27,985 bases of DNA from UBA4466 sp963925035 (GTDB lineage: Bacteria > Bacteroidota > Bacteroidia > Flavobacteriales_D > Crocinitomicaceae), in NCBI GenBank assembly GCA_963925035.1, contig CAWUSK010000040.1, positions 1-27,985 on the forward strand, given 5' to 3'. The position numbers and the translations under genes were made by a program. The notes beneath the pieces are model-generated. The model did no database searches. It saw only the letters and a list, made by a program, of their open reading frames with translations, and was not told the DNA's origin. Shown here in pieces: positions 1 to 7,477 of this stretch. Within the stretch, counting starts at the first letter, position 1, and each line of letters starts with the position of its first letter.

Positions 1-122
1 AACTGCCTTAAAGTGCATTTCACAACTGTTTTCGTCTCGGAAATACTCGTTGAACTAGTATATTTTCATCTTTTTTCTTCAAATATGACGCTCAATATCG
101 TAAACTATTTACTTTGTGGTAA

Positions 123-341
123 GATTCAGACCAGTCAATAAACTATTTTAGATTAAGCCAAACAGATACTGATGGAACGCATGCTTAAGTTGGTGAAATA
201 ATTCCAATAGATAATAGATTCAGTCGTCAAAAAATTATAAAACGATACAATGCAATAGGACAAGAAGTTGGAGCTTATGCAAAAGTTGTTGTTATTAATG
301 TTTTTGACGATGGAACTTCGGAAAGAGTATATGTAGATTAA
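123..341 (+). pseudogene. 3' remnant of a T9SS cargo protein gene
   Basis: One plus-strand frame reads as the end of a flavobacterial secreted protein. A part ending in NYFRLSQTDTDGTHA resembles the common 'YYRLKQTDFDG' fibronectin/sorting linker. After one TAA (186-188) the same frame continues with IIKRYNAIGQEVGAYAK and ends in FDDGTSERVYVD at a TAA (339-341), which resembles known T9SS tails with an 'R-x-N-x-(L/I)GQ' core. The TAA sits where homologues usually have a lysine or similar residue, so a single substitution would explain it. Another stop lies at 120-122, and upstream (1-119) I see no continuation in any frame and nothing else recognisable. I infer a dead 3' end whose body is lost or lies outside the window. 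Family resemblance is from memory of motif patterns. Confidence 0.6.
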
Positions 342-377
342 TTTCTACAGTCAGTTTAAATTAAATTTTACTAACCA

Positions 378-410
378 TTTGTTGCTTGAGTTTTTTTTTA
401 AATACATTTG
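378..410 (+). promoter_or_regulatory. Bacteroidota-type promoter for the T9SS protein gene
   Basis: A TTTG at 378-381 is followed after 21 bases by TACATTTG at 403-410. This fits the phylum's -33/-7 consensus (TTTG, about 17-23 bases, TAnnTTTG). Transcription should start near 414-417, about 15 bases before the ATG at 431. That placement excludes the in-frame TTG at 386 as the start, because it lies upstream of the -7 box. Confidence 0.65.
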
Positions 411-430
411 TGGTAATAAATCTGTATAAT

Positions 431-2092
431 ATGCGATTACTACTTTTTACCGTTGTTATAGCAATAACCCAATTTTCTCTTTCTCAACACAGTAATGAGT
501 TCTATAATAATGGATCTTTAGTTCATGTACAAGCTGGTGCTTTAATTCATGTTCAGGGAGATGTACACATGTTTCAAGGCACTGGATTATTAGAAAATAA
601 TGGTCTTATTGTTTCTCAAGGCAATACTTATTCAGACAATTTATTTCAGCAAATAGGAACAGGTACATTTCGATTTGAAAACTCTTCAGTGAACGTTGGA
701 GAAAGACAATTTATATCAGGAAGTTATGCTGTTCGCGGTGGTCAAGGACAAATTGGGGTAAATGATGGTTCATTTTATAATTTAGAATTAGCTAATGATC
801 AAGGAGTAGTTTATTTAGTTGGCACTGGAAATATTTCAGACGTTAGAAATAGTGTCGATTTTATCGCTGGAGTTACGGCAAATAGAATAATTACTCATAA
901 CGTGGGAATGACAGGTGCTATTGCAAATCCAGCCAATGGCGTTAATTATACAGGAGTATTTGGCATAATGAATCCAACAGCTAGTTTAGTAAGTATGCCA
1001 AATAATACGGTAACTGCGAGCGGAAACATGAGTGGCGTTGATAATCAATATGTTCAAGGGAAATTAAGAAGAGCTATTGCTGCTGGTGGAGGAAGCTACG
1101 GTTTCGTCTTAGGAGTAGAACCGGCAGGAGCAGGTGCTCAAAGAGGAATGCAATACGCTAGAATTGATTTCGCGCCAAATTCATATGATGTAATTACGGG
1201 ATATTTTCAATCAGGAAGCTCGAACGCTTCACCTGTTCTTTTAGAATGTTCAGGGTATTCAATGAATTACTTTGGAGGAACGGACCATGGTGAGTGGATG
1301 TACACAGATATCACGGGTTCAGGAGTTGGAACTTACGCTTTGAACGTATGGCCGCAAGATGATAATTTCATTACTAGTTTTCCTTGGATGATTACCAAGG
1401 ACAACAGTTTTCAAGGAACAGCTAACGATTGCGGGCCAACGCCAGTTGGATTGTCAAGGGCTGGTTTTAATGGGTTTAACACTCCAAGTGAATTTGATGT
1501 TGCAGCTCCGATATCTCCGTTGCCTGTGGAATTAATTCAAATTTGGATAGAAACAAATTCTAATAATCTTGAAGTGAACTGGGACGTTGCATCCGAGCAA
1601 AATGTAAATTATTATGAATTACAAAGAAGTACAGATGCAGTAAACTTTGCACATTTAACGGCATTACAAGCTGCTGCAAACACCAATACAAGTCTGCATT
1701 ACGAGCATAAAGATTTTACTGTAAATAGAAATCAAGATTATTATTACCGATATAAAGGAGTTGATTTTGATGGAATGTATTATTATTCTCCAATCGTTGT
1801 TGGAAGGTTAAATTCAGAAGGGTCCGATTATCTGGGAGGTGAAATTTCAGTCTATCCAAATCCAACTTTCTCGAATGTAAATATTGCATTTGAATTTGAG
1901 GAGGAAAAAGATATTGAGATTACGATTTATAATGCGATAGGTCAGCAAATTTTAAATACAGCTCTATATTTGGAAGAAGGGTACACGGTAGTTCCTATTC
2001 AGTCTGAAGAATGGGCTGCAGGAATTTACACTTTGAGAGTAATTGAAATAGGAACAGAAGTTTCTGTTTGGAAAAAGTTTATTAAAAATTAA
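431..2092 (+). CDS. T9SS type A sorting domain-containing surface protein
   Basis: A 553-residue secreted protein. It opens with a signal peptide (MRLLLFTVVIAITQFSLSQ, cleavage expected near residue 19). A long beta-rich, Gly/Asn-rich body follows, with repeated 'GTGxxxxxNGxxV'-like turns suggesting a beta-helix or adhesin fold. Around residues 365-460 is a fibronectin-like region starting SPLPVELIQIW and containing YYELQRSTDAVNF, typical of flavobacterial T9SS cargo. The last 80 or so residues form a Por sorting domain: VYPNP near 472, YNAIGQQI, AAGIYTLRV and a basic end KKFIKN. I infer export by Sec and then T9SS to the cell surface. The start at 431 is chosen from the signal peptide and the promoter at 378-410. 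The next gene follows after 11 bases and is probably co-transcribed. Substrate or binding partner is unknown. Confidence 0.85.
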   Translation: MRLLLFTVVIAITQFSLSQHSNEFYNNGSLVHVQAGALIHVQGDVHMFQGTGLLENNGLIVSQGNTYSDNLFQQIGTGTFRFENSSVNVGERQFISGSYAVRGGQGQIGVNDGSFYNLELANDQGVVYLVGTGNISDVRNSVDFIAGVTANRIITHNVGMTGAIANPANGVNYTGVFGIMNPTASLVSMPNNTVTASGNMSGVDNQYVQGKLRRAIAAGGGSYGFVLGVEPAGAGAQRGMQYARIDFAPNSYDVITGYFQSGSSNASPVLLECSGYSMNYFGGTDHGEWMYTDITGSGVGTYALNVWPQDDNFITSFPWMITKDNSFQGTANDCGPTPVGLSRAGFNGFNTPSEFDVAAPISPLPVELIQIWIETNSNNLEVNWDVASEQNVNYYELQRSTDAVNFAHLTALQAAANTNTSLHYEHKDFTVNRNQDYYYRYKGVDFDGMYYYSPIVVGRLNSEGSDYLGGEISVYPNPTFSNVNIAFEFEEEKDIEITIYNAIGQQILNTALYLEEGYTVVPIQSEEWAAGIYTLRVIEIGTEVSVWKKFIKN

Positions 2093-2103
2093 ATAGTAAT
2101 CAT

Positions 2104-3411
2104 ATGAAAAGTAGTATTCTAATTGTATCAATCTTGGTTTTATCCAATATGGCAATTGCACAGAATGTAGGTATTGGAACAAATGCTCCATCTGAAAAAC
2201 TCCATGTAGCTGGAGGTGCTCGAATAACAAGTTTATCGGGTGTTAACAACCGCTTAGTTCAATCAAATGCGACAGGTGTTTTATCTAATATTGTAGACGG
2301 AGCAAGCGGACAAGTACTTGGTACTAACGGTGCAGGTGCGTTGTCTTGGATCACATTACCCGGTGGAGGAATTACCGGAGTGACCGCTGGTAATGGCCTA
2401 GTGGGCGGAGGAACAACTGGCACAGTAACTGTTGATGTTGTTGCGGTAAATGGTTTGACTACAAACGTGGATGATATTCGTTTAGGAGGTGCGTTAATAG
2501 AGAATACTACAATTACACAAGGAGCCTTTAACATGGTTTATAATGTAAATGGAAATGGTGACTTCATAATTGACGATAACGGATTTAGTTTATTTAATGT
2601 CGATGCTAGTACGCAACGAATAGGTATTAGAAATGCAGCTCCAGCTAATTTATTCCACATGACAAATGGAGGGACTGTTGTAGGAGGAACTTCAATGGCA
2701 TTGTTTGAAAATACAGGTGTGAGTGGTGTTGCATTGAATGGTACAAATACCAACGCTACAAGTGGTTATAATGCTATTGAGGGTATTACCTATTATAGCG
2801 GAACAGGATTCATTCCAGCAGGTGTTCTTGGTTTAGCAATGTATCAAGGTGCAGCGTCAGCTCCAACAATTGGTGTTAGAGGTGCGACAAATGAATGGCA
2901 AGGAACTGGAGTTAGGGGGTCTCGTTTTAATAGCGGAGGGGTTAATTCAGGATGGGGAGGAGAGTTTTATGACGATTTAGGTTATACAGGATTCTTAGGA
3001 ACTATTTCTGATGAGAAAACTAAAAAGGATATTGTTACAATCAATAATGCAACTAGCTTGATTATGGAACTGAATCCTGTAACATACAGCTATGATTTAG
3101 AAAAGTATCCTAATATGGGATTGAATAGAGGATTAGAGTATGGTTTCATTTCCCAAGAAGTTCACAACGTTCTTCCAGAGATTACCAGAGTCAAAACGTT
3201 CGATACGCAGGCTTGTGTTGAAATGGCTCCAAATGGATTAACCCGAAATAATAGCGAGGAGTTTGTTGTAATGGATTATACACGAATTATTCCAATTTTA
3301 ACAAAAGCAGTTCAAGAACAACAAGTGGTTATTTCGGATCAACAATCGGAAATTGACGCTATGAAAAGTGAGTTGAAAGAGTTAAGAGAATTAATACTTG
3401 AGAACAAATAG
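2104..3411 (+). CDS. Tail-fibre-like secreted protein with C-terminal peptidase S74 chaperone domain
   Basis: A 435-residue protein with a signal peptide (MKSSILIVSILVLSNMAIAQ) and then NVGIGTNAPSEKLHVAGGA, the usual opening of Bacteroidota 'tail fiber domain' proteins. Gly/Thr/Val-rich repeats (residues 60-300) suggest a trimeric fibre. From about residue 300 it has an S74 intramolecular chaperone domain: ISDEKTKKDI holds the Ser302 and Lys expected for autocleavage, followed by LNPVTYSYD, EYGFISQEV and VMDYTRIIPIL. It ends in a coiled coil (about 402-435). By family knowledge the domain helps trimerisation and cuts itself off. Cleavage here is inferred from the retained Ser/Lys. It has no T9SS sorting domain, unlike its operon partner, so how it reaches the surface is unclear. 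Confidence 0.85.
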   Translation: MKSSILIVSILVLSNMAIAQNVGIGTNAPSEKLHVAGGARITSLSGVNNRLVQSNATGVLSNIVDGASGQVLGTNGAGALSWITLPGGGITGVTAGNGLVGGGTTGTVTVDVVAVNGLTTNVDDIRLGGALIENTTITQGAFNMVYNVNGNGDFIIDDNGFSLFNVDASTQRIGIRNAAPANLFHMTNGGTVVGGTSMALFENTGVSGVALNGTNTNATSGYNAIEGITYYSGTGFIPAGVLGLAMYQGAASAPTIGVRGATNEWQGTGVRGSRFNSGGVNSGWGGEFYDDLGYTGFLGTISDEKTKKDIVTINNATSLIMELNPVTYSYDLEKYPNMGLNRGLEYGFISQEVHNVLPEITRVKTFDTQACVEMAPNGLTRNNSEEFVVMDYTRIIPILTKAVQEQQVVISDQQSEIDAMKSELKELRELILENK

Positions 3412-3430
3412 AACAAAGAAATTATTACAT

Positions 3431-3464
3431 AAAAAAAGCGCATCATTAGTGATGCGCTTTTTTT
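3431..3464. terminator. Strong bidirectional terminator
   Basis: A perfect 15-bp inverted repeat: AAAAAAAGCGCATCA, loop TTAG, TGATGCGCTTTTTTT. The GC-rich core has an A tract on one side and a T tract on the other, so it works on both strands. It lies between the convergent S74 gene and glyS and should end both transcripts. Confidence 0.93.
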
Positions 3465-3476
3465 GTACAAAATACA

Positions 3477-5012
3477 TTATGCTTTCAGCAAATATTTCAT
3501 ATCAACTTTTTCTCCGATAATTCGGTTCAATTGATCGATTGAAACTCGCTCTTGCTCCATCGTGTCACGATCTCTAATCGTTACTGTATTGTCTTCCATT
3601 GTTTGATGATCGACCATAATACAGAAAGGCGTTCCAATCGCATCTTGACGACGGTAACGTTTCCCTGGAGAATCTTTTTCATCGTATTGACAGTTGAAAT
3701 CGAATTTCAATGCATCCATAATTTCTCTTGCTTTCTCAGGTAAACCATCTTTTTTCGTCAATGGCATAATCGCTGCTTTATAGGGCGCCAATGCATGAGG
3801 AAGTGAAAGAACAACGCGTTCTGAATCGTTTTCTAATTGTTCAGTTTTAAAAGAACTGCTTAAAACAGCCAAGAACATTCTGTCCAATCCAATTGACGTT
3901 TCAATTACAAACGGCACATAGTTTTGGTTGATTTCTGGATCGAAATATTGCAATTTCTTTCCTGAAAATTCTTCGTGTTGCTTTAAATCGAAATCTGTTC
4001 GTGAGTGAATCCCTTCCAACTCTTTAAATCCCATTGGGAAATCAAATTCAATATCAGTAGCTGCATTTGCATAATGCGCTAATTTGATATGATCATGAAA
4101 ACGGTAATTTTCCTCTCCCAAGTTTAATTTCTTGTGCCAATTGATACGAATGTCTTTCCAGTATTCGTACCATTTCAATTCTTCTCCTGGACGCACAAAA
4201 AATTGCATTTCCATTTGTTCGAATTCACGCATTCTAAATATAAACTGACGCGCGACAATCTCATTTCTAAATGCTTTTCCAATTTGAGCGATTCCAAAAG
4301 GGACTTTCATTCTTCCTGATTTTTGAACGTTCAAGAAGTTGACAAAAATACCTTGAGCAGTTTCTGGACGTAAATAAATCTTAGCGGATTCACCAGACAC
4401 AGAACCTAATTCTGTCGAAAACATCAAATTAAATTGACGCACTTCCGTCCAGTTTTTAGAACCTGATAGAGGACAAGAAATCTCTAAATCCATGATCAAA
4501 TTGTAAACACCTTCAAGGTCTTCGTTCACTAACGTTTCACGCATGCGGTCTTCAATCTCAGTGATTTTTGTCGCGTTGCGTAACACGTTTGGATTTGTTG
4601 CTCTGAATTCTTCTTCGTTAAAAGCATCTCCAAAGCGTTTCAAACCCTTTTCAACTTCTTTATCTATTTTCTGACGAATTTTCTCAATGTAATCTTCAAT
4701 CAATACATCGGCACGGTAACGTTTTTTTGAATCTTTGTTATCAATCAACGGATCGTTAAATGCATCAACGTGACCTGAAGCTTTCCAAGTTGTTGGATGC
4801 ATGAATATTGCAGAATCAATTCCTACGATATTGTCGTGCATTTGAACCATTGACTTCCACCAATATGCTTTGATGTTATTTTTCAATTCAGATCCCAATT
4901 GACCATAATCGTAAGTTGCAGATAAACCGTCGTAGATTTCAGATGAAGGGAATACAAATCCGTACTCCTTTGCGTGGGATATTATTTCTTTAAGATTGTC
5001 TTCTTTTTGCAT
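3477..5012 (-). CDS. glyS: Glycyl-tRNA synthetase (dimeric, class II)
   Basis: A 511-residue enzyme that attaches glycine to tRNA-Gly in the cytoplasm. It is the single-chain alpha2 type shared with archaea and eukaryotes, not the alpha2beta2 GlyQ/GlyS pair. Visible landmarks are the N-terminal RRM of the family FVFPSSEIYDGLSATYDYGQ (about 19-38), RPETAQGIF (215-223), motif 2 around FRNEI (249-253), motif 3 GLDRMFLAVL (375-384) and a C-terminal anticodon-binding domain (about 400-505) with SPGKRYRRQDAIGTPFCI. The start ATG at 5012 is only 4 bases from a clear -7 box, so the message is probably leaderless. It is separated from the upstream operon by 63 bases and has its own promoter. Full length, no missing motif seen. 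Confidence 0.97.
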   Translation of the reverse strand: MQKEDNLKEIISHAKEYGFVFPSSEIYDGLSATYDYGQLGSELKNNIKAYWWKSMVQMHDNIVGIDSAIFMHPTTWKASGHVDAFNDPLIDNKDSKKRYRADVLIEDYIEKIRQKIDKEVEKGLKRFGDAFNEEEFRATNPNVLRNATKITEIEDRMRETLVNEDLEGVYNLIMDLEISCPLSGSKNWTEVRQFNLMFSTELGSVSGESAKIYLRPETAQGIFVNFLNVQKSGRMKVPFGIAQIGKAFRNEIVARQFIFRMREFEQMEMQFFVRPGEELKWYEYWKDIRINWHKKLNLGEENYRFHDHIKLAHYANAATDIEFDFPMGFKELEGIHSRTDFDLKQHEEFSGKKLQYFDPEINQNYVPFVIETSIGLDRMFLAVLSSSFKTEQLENDSERVVLSLPHALAPYKAAIMPLTKKDGLPEKAREIMDALKFDFNCQYDEKDSPGKRYRRQDAIGTPFCIMVDHQTMEDNTVTIRDRDTMEQERVSIDQLNRIIGEKVDMKYLLKA

Positions 5013-5016
5013 AGCG

Positions 5017-5024
5017 CAAAGATA
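5017..5024 (-). promoter_or_regulatory. -7 box of glyS, implying a leaderless message
   Basis: Read on the minus strand this is TATCTTTG, an exact match to TAnnTTTG. The predicted transcription start is about 3-5 bases further on, at or next to the A of the ATG (5012). I see no exact TTTG -33 box at the usual distance. Confidence 0.55.
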
Positions 5025-5075
5025 GAGAACTTGTTGGGAAATAGAACTGAAAAAGGATGAAATCGGGTGGAATTA

Positions 5076-6266
5076 TCAAGAAATATTTTTTACTAAAAAT
5101 GTGCCCATGCTAAAACACGCTTGCAAAAGATAACCGCCAGTTGGAGCGTCCCAATCAATCATTTCGCCTATGCAATAATGATTTGGCAATATTTCTATTT
5201 CGAAATGTGGTGATAAGGCATTACGTGAAATCCCGCCAACAGTAGAAATGGCATCTTGAATTGGCGCTGTCGCAACAATTTCTAATGGAAACTGTTTTAT
5301 GTATTTCGAAATGATTTTTGAATCAGTAAATTCTTCTTTTGAAGTGGTTGACTTGAGCAATGCAATTTGAGCCGAACTCAATTTCAACTCTTTTTTCAGT
5401 GTTTCTGTAATCTTTTTCTGAGTGGAAGATTCTAGTTTTTTCAGCACTTCAATTTCGGAGAGTGTTGGTTTGAAATCGATGAAAATAGCAGCTTTGCCAA
5501 TTTCATTGAGTTGTTCCCTAATTTGTGGACTCAAAGCATAAATAACGTTTCCTTCTAGTCCAAATTTAGTAAAAACACCTTCGCCTTTTTGTGTTTTATT
5601 TCCACAGGTAATGCTACAGTTTTTTAACGGTTGTCCTTCGTGTTGCTCGATGAACGATTTGTTCCAATTGATCTGAAATGCACAATTTGAAGGTTGAAAA
5701 GGAGTAGTTTCAATTCCTTCCTTCTCGAATATTTCCAGCCAACTTCCTGTTGAACCAGTTACAGACCAACTTGCTCCGCCAAGTGCAAAGACCACTTTAT
5801 CCGCCTTTACAACTGCATCAAGATTAAAGATAAGTTCCTCCTTTTCATTCCAACCAAGCCACTCGTGTTCGAATTGGAAATGAATGCCTTTGTTTTTCAG
5901 TTGATTTAGAATTGCGTCCAATACTTCTATTGGCTTTATTCCTTTTTCAGGATAAACACGTTTACTGCTTCCAATCATGGTTGGTATTCCAATGGATTCG
6001 AACCAATCCCGTAAATCATCATTGGTAAAAGAACGAAGTGCTGGCTCTAAAAAGTCAGAAGGTGTGTAGCGCTCGATAAATGCATCTATTTCTTCAGAAT
6101 GCGTTAGGTTAAATCCACCTTTACCAGCAACCAAAAACTTACGTCCAAATTGCTTATTTTTTTCGTAAATCGTAACGTCAAAAAGTTTCGTGTCAACTTG
6201 CGCTGCGAACATAAGTGCTGCAGGACCTCCGCCAATAACTGCTATGGATTTTTTCTTAATTATCAA
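5076..6266 (-). CDS. TIGR03862-type flavoprotein (HI0933/YhiN superfamily)
   Basis: A 396-residue predicted FAD protein. The N-terminal Rossmann motif is IAVIGGGPAALMF (about 8-20), with an acidic residue ending the second strand (YEK) and the family signature GRKFLVAGKGGFNLTHSE near residue 41-58. The C-terminal FAD-contact region has TVGGISRNAL and DAPTGGYLLQACFSMGTF. This matches the TIGR03862 group, a paralogous branch of the HI0933 'BaiN-like' flavoproteins. The substrate is unknown. Its ATG overlaps the stop of the upstream paralogue by 4 bases (6263-6266), so the two are translationally coupled. The protein ends shortly after the final FAD motif, as is normal for the group. Confidence 0.88.
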   Translation of the reverse strand: MIIKKKSIAVIGGGPAALMFAAQVDTKLFDVTIYEKNKQFGRKFLVAGKGGFNLTHSEEIDAFIERYTPSDFLEPALRSFTNDDLRDWFESIGIPTMIGSSKRVYPEKGIKPIEVLDAILNQLKNKGIHFQFEHEWLGWNEKEELIFNLDAVVKADKVVFALGGASWSVTGSTGSWLEIFEKEGIETTPFQPSNCAFQINWNKSFIEQHEGQPLKNCSITCGNKTQKGEGVFTKFGLEGNVIYALSPQIREQLNEIGKAAIFIDFKPTLSEIEVLKKLESSTQKKITETLKKELKLSSAQIALLKSTTSKEEFTDSKIISKYIKQFPLEIVATAPIQDAISTVGGISRNALSPHFEIEILPNHYCIGEMIDWDAPTGGYLLQACFSMGTFLVKNIS

Positions 6267-7477
6267 TTGTCAATTAATTTCCCCGCAATAAATCCTGTTG
6301 TCCACGCTGCCTGAAAATTATAGCCACCAGTTATTCCATCAATATCCATAACTTCTCCAGTGAAATACAAGTTTTTGACAATCTTGCTTTCCATCGATTT
6401 CACATCGATATCGCCTAAACTCACTCCTCCACACGTCACAAATTCTTCTTTGAAAGTTGTTTTTCCGCTTACAGCATATGCATCATTGGTGAGTATTTCC
6501 ACAATTTTATTTACTCCTTTTTTTCCAATATTTCCCCACAGTTGGTCTGAAGGAAACTCCGATTTTTCAATTAAGAATTGCCATAACCTATCTGGAAGAA
6601 GAAAAGGACGGTAGTTACTGAGTTTTTTCTGACCATGCTCTTCAACAATAGAACGAATTTCTGTTTGAACAATTTCTGCATTTTGTTCGTTCACCCAATT
6701 GACTTGAATGTTAAAAGTGTAATCACGTTCACTCAATATTCTAGCTCCAAACGCAGACAGTTTTAGTATGGATGGTCCGCTCATTCCCCAATGTGTGATT
6801 AACAAAGGCCCGTCTGATTTTAATTTCGTTCCTTGAACATTGGTTTTGGTCTTTTCAACCACAATTCCCATCAATTCCTTTACTTTTTCATTGGGCATGT
6901 TGAATGTAAATAATGATGGAACAGGATCAACGATTGTGTGTCCTAGTTTTTCTAACCACTCAAGTCCACTTCGTTTTGGCGATCCTCCTGTCGCAATAAT
7001 TACTTTGTCGTAGACGATAGTTTCACCAGTGGTAAACGTCAAATGGATCTGGTCATTTTGAGGCAGAATGGCAGTAACACTTCTATTCATTTCAATTTGA
7101 ACTCCCAGTTTTTTACACTCATTCATCAAACAGTCAATAATACTTTGAGAGTCTTGAGAAACGGGAAAAACACAATTATCGTCTTGCGTTGTTAGAGGGA
7201 CTCCTCGCGATTCAAACCATTCTTCTGTATGTCTCGTATTGAACGTTCCAAACGCTTTTTTCAAGAACATTTCCCCTCTTGGATAAGCAGCAGCAAGTTG
7301 ATTGATATTTCTACAGCCGTTTGTAACATTGCACCTTCCTCCACCAGAAATCTTAACCTTTGCTAGTAGTTTATTTGATTTCTCTAATAAAGTAACATCT
7401 GCTTCTGGGTGATGTTGTTTTGCTGAAATAGCTGAGAAAAACCCTGCAGCGCCTCCGCCAATTATTGCAACTTTCAT
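6263..7477 (-). CDS. HI0933/YhiN-family (TIGR00275) FAD-dependent oxidoreductase
   Basis: A 404-residue flavoprotein with the dinucleotide motif VAIIGGGAAGFFSAI at the start, the family signature KVKISGGGRCNVTNGC (about 41-56), a mid-chain IIATGGSPKRSG that closes the FAD site, and the C-terminal GGVSLGDID...NLYFTGEVMDIDGITGGYN. These are the hallmarks of the HI0933/YhiN group, often labelled 'aminoacetone oxidase family FAD-binding enzyme'. Some relatives reduce C=C bonds (BaiN), but the activity here cannot be read from sequence. It overlaps the AsmA-like gene upstream (7474-7477) and the TIGR03862 paralogue downstream by 4 bases each, so all three form one operon. Confidence 0.9.
   Translation of the reverse strand: MKVAIIGGGAAGFFSAISAKQHHPEADVTLLEKSNKLLAKVKISGGGRCNVTNGCRNINQLAAAYPRGEMFLKKAFGTFNTRHTEEWFESRGVPLTTQDDNCVFPVSQDSQSIIDCLMNECKKLGVQIEMNRSVTAILPQNDQIHLTFTTGETIVYDKVIIATGGSPKRSGLEWLEKLGHTIVDPVPSLFTFNMPNEKVKELMGIVVEKTKTNVQGTKLKSDGPLLITHWGMSGPSILKLSAFGARILSERDYTFNIQVNWVNEQNAEIVQTEIRSIVEEHGQKKLSNYRPFLLPDRLWQFLIEKSEFPSDQLWGNIGKKGVNKIVEILTNDAYAVSGKTTFKEEFVTCGGVSLGDIDVKSMESKIVKNLYFTGEVMDIDGITGGYNFQAAWTTGFIAGKLIDN

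Noticed and set aside
386..430. Upstream TTG extension of the T9SS protein gene
   Set aside because: The TTG lies before the -7 box at 403-410, and the extension would destroy the signal peptide.
5993..6012. tRNA T-arm-like string (GATTCGAACCAATCCC)
   Set aside because: It lies inside the TIGR03862 flavoprotein gene and encodes the conserved DWFESIGIP stretch. No acceptor or anticodon arms can be built around it. A similar string at about 7205 encodes WFESRGVP in the paralogue.
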